In this document: positions 1-12,043 of the stretch, piece by piece
Numbering within the stretch: the stretch's first letter is position 1
How the letters are laid out: each line of letters starts with the position of its first letter
Assembly: GCA_032690845.1 (NCBI GenBank)
Contig: CM064434.1
Coordinates: 36,746,342 to 36,810,341, forward strand
From: Eleusine coracana subsp. coracana
Taxonomy: Eukaryota > Streptophyta > Magnoliopsida > Poales > Poaceae
Direction of reading: 5' to 3'
Length of the DNA: 64,000 nt
The notes under the pieces: generated by a model
Told to the model about the DNA's origin: nothing
Databases searched by the model: none
The model's input: only the letters and a program-made list of their open reading frames with translations
Position numbers and translations under genes: made by a program

Positions 1-3000
1 CAGTTCGAGCATATGATTCCTTGGGCATGCACAAAAATCTGCTCGAGGTTTGGAGCACTGGAACTTGGTGAATTTTGGCCAAACTAGAGCAATGTTCTGT
101 GTCAAGAGGGAGTCAACCTCTTCTTTTTCCTGGCCATTCCTAGAGCGACACTGAAGTGTACTGCCGACTCCCTATGCACCACCGTCGATCACTGCAGCCC
201 CATTCCGGCCACTGCGCCGCCAAACCCCCCCTGTGCCACCGGCCGGAAATTGAAGGCACCGCTTCCTCCCTCCATTCCCTGGCCGCCAGCTCGCTCTCTC
301 TCTCTCCCTCTGCTATCTGCCGATCGGCTCCATAAGAGCAGCGGCAGCCTGTAGCGCGCCTCTCCTCCTCCTTTTCCTCCTGCTCGCATGCATCCCACAC
401 CCTCCCAGGAGAGTTCCTTGGAGCCTGGAACCCTTGCCCTCGCCGTCTTCCTCCTCTGCCACAAGAAAACCGGCAACGAGCCCTGCTCCAGACCGCCATG
501 GCCGCCGCCGTCCACAGCCAGAGGTAGGCAACACCTCGCCGCCCCATTTCTTTTCAAATCAGCACGCAATCCACTCTTCTAGCTTCACCCTGACTTGCGC
601 CCTCTACATTGCAGCCACCTCACCGGAATTTGAGGAGAAAAGACCGCCGCCACCGGAACCGCCCCCACCTCGCCGACGGGAGCCCTGCTCCGGCCTTTCT
701 CCTCCACTTCTTCCTCGACGCCGATCATCTCCAGCCAGCAGTGAAGCTCGACGACCTGTCCCTAGCCCCCCTCTCCCTCGGTGCACACCGCGCACCACTG
801 CCGAAACCTCCTCTGCCGTCGCTCCTCGTCGCCGGCGAGTTTCCGGTGAGCCCCCTTCTTCCTGACCCCTCCAGAAGGATCCCAGCGCCGCGCGCGGCCA
901 TTTTTGCTCAGCCTCCGACCGCCTCCGCCTTTCCCTTCCCTTCCTCGGCGAGCTCTGGCCGCGCTCCGGCGAGCCTGGCCGCGCGCGCGCGAGCGCACTG
1001 TGGGAATTTCACATTCGGCAGTGGCAGTTTTGTAATTAGTACTGAGCTTTGGTTTAAACTTCAAAATTCAATAACTCGAAATATAAAAGCCCTAAAAATG
1101 TGAAACCAATTTTGTTCAACTCTTAAAATTCCCCTTTACTAGAAAAGTAAGTTGAGGACCAGTGTTATGTAGTACAAAAATATATTTAAATCCCTAAAGT
1201 TACAACCCTAATTTGCTTAATAAATTCATAAGTAAATATATATAGGTGGTAAATTCATGAAACTTGTTCAGCGAGCATCTCTTGGCATATCTAAACTTGC
1301 TGCAGAAGCACAGTTGCACTTATATGCATATTTTTAGTATTATTGCATAATCTTCATTTTCAGTAAATGAATTTATATAAATTTAATTCTGAAATTTGGT
1401 ATTCCTGTTCCTTATGTATTTGTACATCCCTATAAAATTCCATGAAAAAGTTTGAGCACCATCAGTATGCTTTTTGCTGTCGAATTGATCACTTAATAAT
1501 TAACCTAGGAAATTTTGTATGAACATTGCCTTATATCTGCATTTAGTTAAAGTTAGGAATAAATTCAGCTTTGGTATTGTGCATGCAAAATGTTAATATT
1601 AACTTGCAATAGAGTTCTCATTCTCCATTATATGCTCATGGTTCCTAATTAGTTAAATGTACCTAGAGCTAGTTTATGTAATTCAACCTGGTTCATCTCA
1701 TAGGCTGCCATAGTCATTTGCATAGTTGCCACTTTAGATAATTTGCTTGAAATAAACTTTCTGAAGTTTAGGTCCTAATACTACATTTTCATGTCACCAT
1801 CATCATGTAATGCCATGTAGTCCTCAATTATGTTATGCTAATATGTAAAGTAGACATACACTAGGTTTTTGATGAATAAACAACCATATCCCGTTTAATT
1901 AGAAGTTTGTCCCCTTCAAAACTAAATGTTGTCATCTCATGCATATGAGTGCACCACCATTCATGCAGGATCATCATCTCTGTAACTTTATTTGCTGAGG
2001 AAGTGCCATGAACCATCATGCCACACATATCGCATTTGATTCGGGAACTCCATGAACCCTTTTGTCTTCCACTTTATTTATGCATGTTCATTTCATATAG
2101 GGCCCGAGATCAAGGAGATCACACCAGAACAGCTGGGATCTGAAGTGAACTTTGGTGAAAACACTAACTACAATCACTCCCAAGGCAAGCCCCGGTGCAT
2201 ACCTAATTAATTTTTGAGTCCTTTTTTACTTTGTCACAAGCTAGGAATGTTATATTGTGCATTAAGTGTAGGACTTGGATGGAACCCACTTGCATACCAC
2301 CATAAATGACCTATAATTAGTTTATGATAGTAAGCTTTTTCGTTAGTGAATGCTATGCTTAAGCTAGTGGAGTCAACGGTAAGTTATGGATTCAAATATG
2401 GTCCACCTGATTAATGAACTCGATAAAATGGAGCAACTATCGTTGCAACTCCGCGGACAAGTATTGAACAGTATCAAGTACATACCTTTATATGGGAATT
2501 GGTAAACCTAGTAACTTGTGCGCCGTATTGTTGGACGGCCATACTCATTGATCCAGAGGTGATGTGAATAGAACGGTGGTTGCACGGGTTTGAGGACCGC
2601 TGGAGAGTGCATGGGTTAAGCCTCGGATACGAAGTATTGTATCGCGAGGAGGACGTGTACTCGGGATCGGTGGCCCCGGATCGACTTTATAGCAATCTTG
2701 TGAACGGTGGCCATACATGTTCTTAAGTGATGCGTATGTCATGTATTTGGGTTTTCTCCTATAGGATGTAAATCAATTTGAATTGCCGTCCCTCGCGGTT
2801 ATGAGTACCTCTTGTTCGAGCAGAGGCAATGATATGTTAAGTAGTAAAGTTGTGGTTATGTTTCTGAAATTTACTTATGCTATGGCTACATATTGCTATG
2901 ATGTATTCCTCTTTACTTATGTTCAAGTCTTAGCGGCTAGCTAGACTCACCGTAGCTGTTTTCTGCAATAAGTAAAGTAAAATCTTGATTAAGGAAATGA

Positions 3001-3554
3001 AAGTGCAGCATAGAACTAATAGGAGCTTTTATGCAATTATCAAATAAACCCGATCAGCCCCCTGCATACTAGGAATCAGTTTTAGTAATCCTTTTGACGG
3101 GTAAGTCTTGCGGAGTATGTTAGATACTCAGGCTTTGCGATGATGTTGTTTTTCAAGTTTCCCTCAAGCTACATATTGTGATTGCTGTAATAAGGTGGTT
3201 TTGGAAGGTGAGGAACCTCAGAATTGGACCATTGAAAGGGTCCCTAGCTCTCCTAACCGTGATGAGTGAGCCATCGCCATAGGGCTGGCATGGTTCACGT
3301 AGGTGATCGACGTCGTGTTTTGTCACTTTATCGCTTCCGCACATTTATGTAATATAATTCAAGGACTTATGTATTGTAATGAATCTGAACTTGTTCTCAT
3401 TTGACCTTTGAACTTGTAGTATCATGCACCTAAGTGATGTATCTTTGTAGATGATGAATGTTCATGTGTGAATGCTATGTATGGTTACTTCGTTAATCAT
3501 CTCCCGAGGCGATCCTGTGCGACATACTCTACTTTTCGGAGTAGGGTTGTCACA
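1..3554 (+). mobile_element. 3' part of a long Ty3/Gypsy-type LTR, cut by the window edge
   Basis: No credible coding sequence is present. A GC-rich block (about 140-1000) is followed by about 2.5 kb of AT-rich sequence, and the stretch ends in TTGTCACA at 3554, a standard LTR terminus. The layout (GC-rich leader, ATATAGGG followed by a purine-rich stretch near 2100, GGCAAGCCC near 2185) matches in style the complete LTR at 21821-25763, although the two are not close copies. No primer-binding site follows the end, so this is a 3' or solo LTR. The lineage (long-LTR chromovirus type) is inferred. The open frames in the GC-rich block are low-complexity Pro/Arg/Ser strings and are not annotated. 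Confidence 0.6.
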
Positions 3555-3922
3555 TCAATCATATAATGGTATTAAGCTAATGACATCAATCATTGCATAG
3601 TTTTTCCCTAACAATTAGTCACTCTATCCATCCATAAGTCCAATTTTGGCAATTTAGTTATTGACTTCAACCAATAACATAACCCATGAACTTATATCTG
3701 TACGACCATCAAGTCCCTTGCTACATGATCATCAAATCACATAGATACGGTCAAATATTTTTTTAAAAATGCTTCTCATCAAAGAAGCCCCCGAGTCTTA
3801 CTTCTCAAGGTCTTAAATTCTAAATATGTTTAAGGCCCTTAATTAACCTTTTGATTAATCAAAAAATGTGTCACTGTACGGCCCATTCCGGCTCATGGGA
3901 ACCTTAGGTCAAAAAGTGAGAG

Positions 3923-3930
3923 TATAAAAG
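3923..3930 (+). promoter_or_regulatory. TATA box of the Tat antisense gene
   Basis: TATAAAAG lies about 230 bp upstream of the first recognisable codons of the antisense gene. It is followed by a leader containing CATGAACTC and a pyrimidine-rich stretch. The 3555-3920 region upstream is AT-rich and otherwise shows nothing I can name. That this box drives transcription is inferred from position and sequence only. Confidence 0.45.
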
Positions 3931-4149
3931 GGCAGCATCAAGTTGACCCTCAGTCCACGCCGTACTTGCACATGAACTCTTCGTCTTCCTTGCTCCTCCT
4001 CTGCTCAGCGACTCCTCTGCTTTCTGGCTAGGGTTAGCGCTTTTGCTTCCGACCGCCGCAGATCTCGCCACACTTAGCCCCCGAGCTTTTGCTAAGCTTC
4101 AGCACTTGATCCATTGCGCCCAAAACAATCATCGCGACGGGGTGCAAAA

Positions 4150-5066
4150 AGGTTTCCTCTTCCATTCCAGCTACTTCCACTGCCGCTACCGCGTCCTCTT
4201 TGTCAGAGGTCGACATCCCAGAGCAGCTTCGGGAGTTCTCAAAGAGCAACCTCTCCCAAGCTGATATGAACCAGATGGTGGTCGATGGCATCCTTCCAGA
4301 GCAAGTTTAGATCGACTAGAAAGTACCCCATGAATCTTGCCCCATCCCCATTCATAAACAGATCGTCGTGTTCTACTCATTCTTTTAGCATGGTTTTGGA
4401 GTCCCCTGCTGCAGCTTCTTGTGCGGGCTCCTATTCTTTTATGGGATTGAGCTTGTCAACCTCAATCCCAACTCTATTCTTCGCATCACCATCTTCGTGC
4501 ATATGTGCGAAGCATTTTTGGGCACTCTCCCCCACTTCAATCTATTTTGCCATCTGTTCATCCTCCGACCGCTACCAACCAAGGACAATCAAGTAGCTAT
4601 AGGCGGCGTTAGCGTCTAGTTACGCAAGGAAGCCTACATCAATGTGTCGTTGAAGACTGGAAACAAGAACAAGAAGGATGAGTGGTTCTACTGTGACAAC
4701 CCTCCCCCTATTCTTGCCGACTTCACTGGTGCCAAGGCAATTCCCCTGGCACAATGGACTGAGAAGCCTAATCCGACCGACCCTCTGGTGGTCGCTCTAT
4801 TGAAGAATATAGCTGACTTGAAGGTTGAAGGTGTTGACGGAATCACCATCGCTAAAAGCTTCATAGTAGGCAGAGTGCAGCCCTTGAAGCTTCAAAGTCA
4901 CCTGGCGTGGAACTATGTTGATGATGACGAAACCAAGGAGGTCCCCGACCCACCGAATGGTGAACTTCGTCAGAAACGCCTATTGAAGATGTTTGAAGGG
5001 GATATCCTTCAGGATCACTCGTTGATCAAAAAGGCGTATAACAAGGCACTATGCGAGCCCAAGTAA
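4150..5066 (+). pseudogene. Antisense gene of the Tat element, exon 1 (Transposase_28-like)
   Basis: The product resembles the plant family called 'putative gypsy type transposon' (Pfam Transposase_28), proteins of unknown function found in grass Ty3/Gypsy elements. Recognisable segments are an N-terminal Ser/Ala-rich stretch with PEQLREFSKSNLS (about 4200), the core GIELVNLNPNSI followed by FVHMCEAFLG (about 4440-4530), and the downstream part containing DEWFYCDNPPP (about 4680) to CEPK (5066). A stop follows LPEQV near 4305, another breaks the frame near 4618, there is a frame change between them, and no good initiation codon is visible, so the exon is broken. The donor at its end (CCCAAGTAAGCC) seems to lack one G, which puts exon 2 out of phase. 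It runs opposite to the element's polyprotein. Confidence 0.7.
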
Positions 5067-5139
5067 GCCTCAGTCTACTTTGAGCAATCCCTTATTTTCT
5101 TGTCTTGATGTCCTGCTTGATATCTTGACTCTTGCGTAG

Positions 5140-6553
5140 GTTCTGGATACTTATGTATCCCATCCTCCGCTCCCTCCGACAGATACCGAGGGACCGGATT
5201 ATGTTGAGAAGCTGCAGCAGACCGGCCTTGGAGGCTCAAGCTCTTCTGCAGGCGCTCAACCTGAACGTGTTGATCAAGTTGTCACCCTGCCTCCCCCCAG
5301 TCGACAAGTGAAGCAAATTGTTAGGCGCTGACGGCAATATGTTGGGGATCAGGGTGATGATGAAGAAGTGTCGTCGGTTGATGCCAGTCAACCCACCCAT
5401 ACTCCCTCCGATCGACCTTCAAGCCAGTCGGAGCCCCCAAGCCAAACTCAGAGTGATGCTGGGGTGGTGGAACAGACCGACAAGGCGGGCAAATCTTCCC
5501 AAAATAGGAAGGAGACTGATTCTCAGTCGACTTCTTCAAAGAAGAGGATGTGCCGAATCAAGCTTAAGAAGGCCCCCAGGTTAATTCTTTAACCTTATAT
5601 TCCTTATCTCTTATTGCCAATAGTCATAGCACATCTTAATCTCCTAAATCTTTGTTTTGACAGTAGTCAGACAAGTGATTCACAAAGTGCCCAAGAGTCT
5701 GAAGCCACTCGGTCAAGACCCCCTCCTCGTCCGACTGATCTGCCCAAACCGGTCGGCAAGTCATCAAACACGCCGACCGAAGTGGATAAGCCATCTGATA
5801 AGACAATTCCTACCTCCATTCCCAAGCCCGCACCACAACTCACTCCGGTCAAAGTCCCTTCACCTCTTGACAAAGGTAAGGTGGCATTGCCTGCAGATGC
5901 ACTCGGTCGGCCCGAAGTGGAGGACGTGAAAATTATGTACCAACATCGAGAAGCTAGCAAGGCACTTCAATACCCTACTTTAGCTTTGTCTCAATCTCAT
6001 CCTTAAGCTTAACCCCTTTTTGTATACAGAAAATATATGCTCTTGTAGAGAGGAAGCAGGCTAGAATGGAATACCTTGAAACCGAAACCTTTGGTATGCC
6101 CTAAATTCTTTAGCCTTTATGTCTTTATGTTCAAGACTAACACATTGTTGGTGTTATGCCAGCCATTGGTCAGCGACTCTCCAAATCTCAATAGGAGATT
6201 GATAAGTTGTAGACCGACCGACAAGAGATGACCAAGGCCTTAGACCAAGGCCGTGCAGATATAGCTGGTAAGATCACTTATCATCTGTGTTTAAATTATC
6301 AACTAATCACTCTAGCGCTAAAAGTTCAAATGTTTGTCTTTAGCTCGTGATCAGAAGATTGCCGACCTGGAGAAGTTGACTTCCAATCAGCAAAGGTTTG
6401 TTGATGCCTTGAATGCTGAGAAGGAAAACCTCTCCAAGTCGGTCGAGTACCAAAAGGCCGAGACCACTCGGATGCAGAAGGAGCTGAAGGAAGCCGACGT
6501 AAAGATAGAGGATGCCAAGAGCGTCTCCAAATCCTTTAAATGTAAACTTGCCA
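5140..6553 (+). pseudogene. Antisense gene of the Tat element, exons 2-6
   Basis: Five further exons are placed by GT/AG borders and open reading: exon 2 at 5140-5579, exon 3 at 5664-5961 (donor reads GC), exon 4 at 6030-6093, exon 5 at 6163-6267 and exon 6 at 6344-6553. Introns are short (about 70-85 bp). Exons 2-3 encode a low-complexity Ser/Pro/Gln/Asp linker. Exons 4-6 encode a charged helix-rich part, with exon 6 (QKIADLEKLTSNQQ onward) strongly coiled-coil-like. Stops occur in exon 2 (near 5328) and exon 5 (two TAG codons). The exon-6 donor is GTAAGCC at 6554. The intron that follows was about 70 bp before the CRM element landed at its acceptor. Exon calls are by eye. Confidence 0.6.
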
Positions 6554-6628
6554 GTAAGCCCTTTATTACTTCTCACATCTGCTTGAATCCTCTTTTGATC
6601 ATACTGACAAAAAATCACCACTCGCAGC

Positions 6629-7550
6629 TGATGAGAACATCACTCCTAAGGATACATGCAACACTCCTCCAATTCTGGACTTGCAAGGTCCAATGACTAG
6701 AGCTCGTGCACGACGACTAAATTTAGAGGTGAGCTAGTTCCTACGTTCTTCATTATATGTCACTTTTGAGAATAGTTTGCTACCTAATGATTATATTGTA
6801 ATTAGGAACCATGGAGAGGACCAGGAGATGATGGGAGAAGTACTTGGAGATGTGGAGGACCACCAAGGACATGGAAGCCAAGGTGGAGGCCCAACCAAAA
6901 CCGACTTCGACTCTGTTTTGGGGCTCAGGACCAGTCTACACTAAAACGGATGCCCAGGACGCATACGGACTCGGATTTGGATGTTCTACATATGCACGGA
7001 AAGATAAGAAGAAGACTTTTCCAATTCTGCCGGTATCATGTCAAAATTCATCCGGAGTCATCAGGAATCGTCGAAACAAGAGAGGGTCTAGAATCTGTTT
7101 TGATGTTGTGTCGTCTATTTTTGGCTTTTGGGCTTTGTATCTAGTTTAGCCCAATTAGGGGCGCGTCTAGAGGGTCTTGCATGACCCTAGGGTCTTCATA
7201 TACAGTCACTGCTGCACCATTAGGGTTTGGGTTTTGCTTAGATTATTCTGTTCATAACAGTTTCACTGTCATCACGGTTTTTGAGACCCCAACTTCGTGA
7301 GATTCATAATACATCTGCAATTGTGTTACATTCTTCTTTGTTCTTGCTTGTGTTCTTGATTCATAGGTAGAGATTAGCCTTCTCGGTGAGGTCAATCATT
7401 TTAGGATGGTTGATAACCAGAGGAGACGTCGTGCTGCGATTGCGGGGTTTAGAACGTGTTGTTCTAAAGCCGGATCGATTTGTGTGTCGCCTCCGACCAA
7501 ATCAACATATCCAGAACCTTTCAGAAGATCGGGAACCCTTGTCCACATCA
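6629..7550 (+). repeat. CRM 5' LTR
   Basis: Begins TGATGAGAACATC and ends CCACATCA, 922 bp, the same length as its partner at 13513. In the first 230 or so aligned bases I count roughly 15 differences by eye, nearly all substitutions, so this is not a recent insertion. The start of the LTR also encodes the end of the integrase reading frame in the 3' copy. Confidence 0.92.
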
Positions 7551-7552
7551 AG

Positions 7553-7565
7553 TGGTAATCAGAGC
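7553..7565 (+). other. CRM primer-binding site (initiator tRNA-Met type)
   Basis: TGGTAATCAGAGC, two bases after the 5' LTR, matches the usual TGGTATCAGAGC-type site with one inserted A. It would prime minus-strand DNA synthesis. Confidence 0.8.
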
Positions 7566-8792
7566 TTCAAGTGCACCATCAGGTTCACACTACCCTTAGT
7601 TAATTTTGTTTTGTGTTCATCCTATCATCCATAGAAAAGCCCAAAAAAAATTTCCCCTCCGCCCATAACCACGTGTTTAGCCTTTGCATATTTCAATTTT
7701 AGAGTCCATAGTGTTGAGTTTGTGCCCTAGTTCTTATTTAGTCGCTGGTTTAGTTTGTGTTTTTGTCATCAGTAGTGTTTCCCTTGCAACCCTAGCCGCC
7801 ATCCCCTTCACCATCCTCTGTTTTGTTGGATTTTTGTGCTAGGGTTGATTGATCGATACACCATGCCTAGTCCCACCCTAATCCCACCCTAAACACACCG
7901 TCAACACCCTGGACCAATCCCCACAAATTCCACTTTCCGCTGCCTCCACGCCGCCAAAAAAAATCCTACCCGATTCCAAACCCGACCCCAAACCTGACTC
8001 GGGTTTCGCCTCGGGTTTCTAAAAAACGACTCTAATCCCCTTTCGGTAAAACAGGCATAACTTTTCGCTCGGTTGTCCGTTTTGGCTAAAATTTTTACAG
8101 GGGATTCTTGACTTAAAGTTGAGCATACCCACACTTGGCTACGCCCTCTGTGCCTTTGTCAAAAAATTCAAAAACAATCGGGAAGATAAAGAAAAAATTG
8201 ATTTAAGTTGAAACCCGACATTTTCTAAAGCTTCATGATTTTCTGTAGGCCACATCCTACCTCTGTTTGAGCTGAAATTTTTTGTGGATTCTCCCCCGTT
8301 GTTAGTGAGTTGGAAAAAATATCAAAAAAATAAAATCAAAAAAAAGAAATTTGGGATTTCTACTAGTGCTACATCTAGCCCCCTGAAATTTCTGGATTTG
8401 GCTGTTTTGCACTTAGCCCCCTGTTATCGCCTGTGTGCCTTTGTATTCTTATTTCTACTTTGCTATCACTACTATTCTAGAACATACTTAGACCAGCAAC
8501 TAGGGACAAGTTACTTGGGCACTTATTCAACTTTACTATCTGTTTTTGAATTGTGTGCCACTCATATATATATTTGGCCTTTCTAGCTCTACATATTTCT
8601 TCTGGACAGCACATAGGTTATTTTGTGACCCTTGCAATCATGGAACATACCTCCCTGGTATCCTTTGCTCTGCTTTTCAGAACATTGTAAGAGCTTTGTA
8701 AGGAGTTTCCTTTTGTTGTGTTGAGAGGCATCACTGCTTAGCTGTTTTGTAGGGATACCCTTCATTGTTTGATTCCTGTTTTGGTGTTTGTG
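7566..8792 (+). other. CRM untranslated leader
   Basis: About 1.2 kb between the primer site and gag. Mostly AT-rich, with no open frame resembling a known protein and short A-runs near 7960 and 8320. CRM-type elements commonly have a leader here that would carry packaging signals; none can be identified by eye. Confidence 0.5.
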
Positions 8793-10060
8793 ATGGCAGG
8801 AAGTGACGACGGAGAGATGGCTTCACCCTCACAATTTTCTGAGTGTGTGAGCCAAGAGCAGCTCCAGAAGACTTTGCAGGCTGCTCAGAGTGATTTGGCA
8901 TAGACGATCACTAGAGCCGTTACTGATGTGGTCAGCAAGCTTCACATTGGAGAAAGCATCGAGCGGTTAGAAAAGCGGGTCTCTAAGTTAACCAATCAGG
9001 TTGTCGCGTTGGAGACCACTTCCAAAACCAACGATACGAACACCAATAACAACAACAACGATGTTGAAGATGTCCTTGATGAAGACACGGTGTATAAGGA
9101 TGATGGCACCGTGGATAGGTCAGATATAGGGACCGCAAAATTACGACATCGTTTGCAACATAATACTCAAGGTATGGGTGGTTTCCATAACTACAATCAT
9201 CGTCCACACGGTAAATATGCTCCAGATGACCCGTATGCTAAAATTAAGTTTTCAATTCCTTCATTTTTGGGTCAGTATGATGGCGATGTTTATCTTGATT
9301 GGGAGATGACTGTAGAACAAAAATTTAATGCCCACCTTGTTCCTGAACAACATAGAGTTAGACAAGCCACTAGTGAGTTTAAGGACTTTGCTATTGTTTG
9401 GTGGAGTGGCCTAGCTGCTGAAACTGATTTGCCTACTACTTGGGAAGAACTTATGGTAGCAATGCGTGATCATTTTGTTCCTCCTTCTTTTTATAGAGAG
9501 ATTCATAATAAACTACAGCATTTAGAACAAGGAGATAAAACTATTCAGGAGTACTTTAGTGAGCTTCAGAAGGTTTTGATTCGTTGTGCTGTAGTTGAAA
9601 AAGTAGAGGATCATATTTGCCGCTTTTATTCTGGTTTGAGAAAAGAAATTTAGGACATCCTTGATTATAAAGAATATTATACCCTCAACTACTGTTTCCA
9701 GTATGCTATGCTTGCAGAGAAAGAATCACAGGGACTTTTCCAGGCTTTTGAGGAGTACAGCAAGTCCAAGAACTTCTACTCTCCCCGCCGACGGGGACTT
9801 CAGGGCTGCCCAAGCCATCTTTCCAGCCACCCCCACCAGCAGCTGCCAAGGGAACTAGTATTGTTTCTACAGCACCAAGATCAGGCCCTGCACCTTCTTC
9901 GCGCTCAGGTAATAATTCTGTGCTGGTATGAGCTAGTAGTGCCTCCTCTGTTGCTTCGACGGGGCGTACTATAGGGATTCAGTGCCACCGCTGCCATGGA
10001 CTTGGACATGTGCAGAAAGATTGTCCAAGTAGGCGGGCATATGTGGCGACAGATGATGGC
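8793..10060 (+). pseudogene. gag: CRM gag (capsid-nucleocapsid)
   Basis: The start is ATG 8793 (MAGSDDGEM). A TAG at 8901 interrupts the N-terminus. The capsid-like retrotransposon gag domain follows at about 9225-9650 (YAKIKFSIPSFLGQYD, then WWSGLAAETDLP and YFSELQKVL), and a TAG at 9651 replaces what is normally a Gln in related proteins. After a Ser/Lys-rich segment the frame shifts near 9790 inside a Pro-rich linker. The CCHC zinc knuckle CHRCHGLGHVQKDC is intact (about 9981-10022). Gag would form the virus-like particle and bind the RNA. The breaks mean this copy cannot make full-length Gag. Confidence 0.85.
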
Positions 10061-10804
10061 GGTTACATGAGCACCTTCGATGTGGAGGATGAGGAGGAGG
10101 ACATCGCTGCCACTAGCAGCGACCTCGTCCTTGGAGGCGGAGACACCATGGGATATATGAACATTACTGTTCAGCGTGTCCTTAGCACACAAGTTCATCA
10201 GCCCGAGATGATACAGCGCCAAAACTTGTTCCAGATTTTCTTCGTCCTCAAGAACCACCGAGCACGTGCCATCATTGATGGAGGGAGCTACAATAACTTG
10301 GTGAGTTCTGATGTGGTAAACAAGCTTGCTTTGACCACATGCCCACATCCACATCCGTACTATATTCAGTGGTTAAACGACTCTAGAAAAGCTAAGGTAA
10401 TACAAACTTGCATAGTTCCTTTTTCCATTGGCTCTTATGTGGGTTCTGTTGATTGTGATGTCATACCCATGCAAGCATGTTCACTTTTATTGGGTAGACC
10501 TTGATAATTTGATAATGATTTTGTACACCATGGTAGAAGTAATAAGTACACTTTTATGCATAAAGAAACTAAAATTACTTTGTTACCAATGACCCCTGCT
10601 GAAATTGTACAAGCTGATTTAGAAAGAGCTGCTAGTTTATAAAATAAAGATCCTAAAATTCAACAACCTATTAATTATAATTCTATACCTAGTAATATTA
10701 ATGATTCTTCAAGTTCTAAGGGTGCTGGAATTAAATTACAAGGTCGTTCATGTCTTGCAACAAAATCTGAGCTTGCTGAAATTTCTGATAATGATGATAT
10801 TTGT
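10061..10804 (+). pseudogene. CRM protease region
   Basis: Continues from the zinc knuckle through an acidic linker (DVEDEEEDIAATSS) to an aspartic protease of retropepsin type. The active-site triad is IIDGGS near 10272, the DGG form usual in plant Gypsy elements, and the flap region ends at SLLLGRP. A TGA at 10502 immediately after GRP replaces an expected Trp, and a TAA follows at about 10640. The stretch to 10804 is a Ser/Asn-rich linker to RT. Function in this copy is lost through the stops. Confidence 0.75.
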
Positions 10805-10810
10805 TATGCT

Positions 10811-12034
10811 TTGATATGCAAACAAGCTTTGTTTTCGCTTGATGTGTTTGCTTCTAGTGCTTTGCCTCCTGCTATCACTAACCTTTTGCAGGAGTATGAG
10901 GATGTTTTTTCAGCTGAGATACCCCCGGGATTGCCACCTTTGAGAGGGACTGAGCAACAAATTGATTTGATTCTGGGTGCTACTTTGCCAAACCGTGCTG
11001 CTTATAGGACCAACCCTGAGGAGACTAAGGAGATACAACGACAAGTTCAAGATCTTTTGGATCGTGGATATGTTCATCAATCACTTAGTCCTTGTGCTAT
11101 TCCTGTATTTTTGGTTCCTATGAAAGATGGTACTTGGCGTATGTGTGTAGATTGTAGAGCCATTAATAATATTACTATTAGGTATCGTCATCCTATTCCT
11201 AGGCTAGACGACATGCTTGATGAGTTATGTGGTGCTATAATTTTCACTAAAATTGATTTGCGTAGTGGCTACCATCAAATTAGAATGAAACTTGGAGATG
11301 AATGGAAAATAGCTTTCAAAACCAAATTAGGATTATATGAGTGGTTAGTAATACCTTTCGGTTTAACTAATGCACCTAGTACTTTCATGCGCTTGATGAA
11401 TGAGGTTTTAAGAGCTTTCATTGGCAAATTTGTGGTAGTTTACTTTGATGATATCTTGATTTATAGCAAATCCATGGATGAACATATGAATCATTTGCGT
11501 GATATTTTTGATGCTTTGCGAGATGCACGTTTATTTGGTAACCTTGAGAAGTGCACCTTTTGTACGGATCGAGTCTCTTTTCTTGGATATGTTGTGACTC
11601 CACAGGGAATTGAGGTGGATGAGGCGAAGATTGAAGCCATAAAGAGCTGGACTGTACCAAAAACTATCACACAGGTGAGGAGTTTTCTTGGTCTTGTAGG
11701 TTTCTACCGCCGCTTTGTCAAAGATTTCACCATCATTGCTGCACCTTTGCATGAGTTGACAAAGAAGGACGTTGATTTCCATTGGGGTAAGTTACATCAT
11801 GAGTCTTTTGATGCTTTGAATGATAAACTTACACAAGCACCATTGGTGCAATTACCTAATTTTGATAAGATTTTTGAGCTTGAATGTGATGCTAGTGGTA
11901 TAGGCATTGGTGATGTTTTGATGCAAGATAGTAAACCTGTTGCATACTTTAGTGAGAAAATTACTGGGCCTGTTTTGAATTACTCCACGTATGATAAGGA
12001 ATTGTATGCACTTGTACGTTGTTTAGAGTCATGA
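10811..12034 (+). pseudogene. CRM reverse transcriptase and RNase H (N-terminal part)
   Basis: A long open stretch of 407 codons. RT blocks in order: YRTNPEETKEIQRQVQDL (about 11000), WRMCVDCRAINN (11130), TKIDLRSGYHQIRM (11250), IPFGLTNAPSTFMRLM (11355) and the catalytic VYFDDILIYSKS (about 11440). RNase H begins at FELECDASGIGIGDVLM (about 11875) with its first catalytic Asp. The frame ends at a TGA (12032-12034) directly after CLES, where related proteins have Trp. This is the best preserved enzyme domain in the window, and its key residues look intact. Confidence 0.88.
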
Positions 12035-12043
12035 CATCATTAT

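Noticed and set aside
140..1100. Several open frames in a GC-rich block on both strands near the left edge
   Set aside because: All are low-complexity Pro/Arg/Ser strings in overlapping frames with no domain or homology that I recognise. They fit the GC-rich segment of a long LTR.
2545..3344. Short minus-strand open frames around 2545 and 3153
   Set aside because: Isolated, under 70 codons, no motif, inside the LTR.
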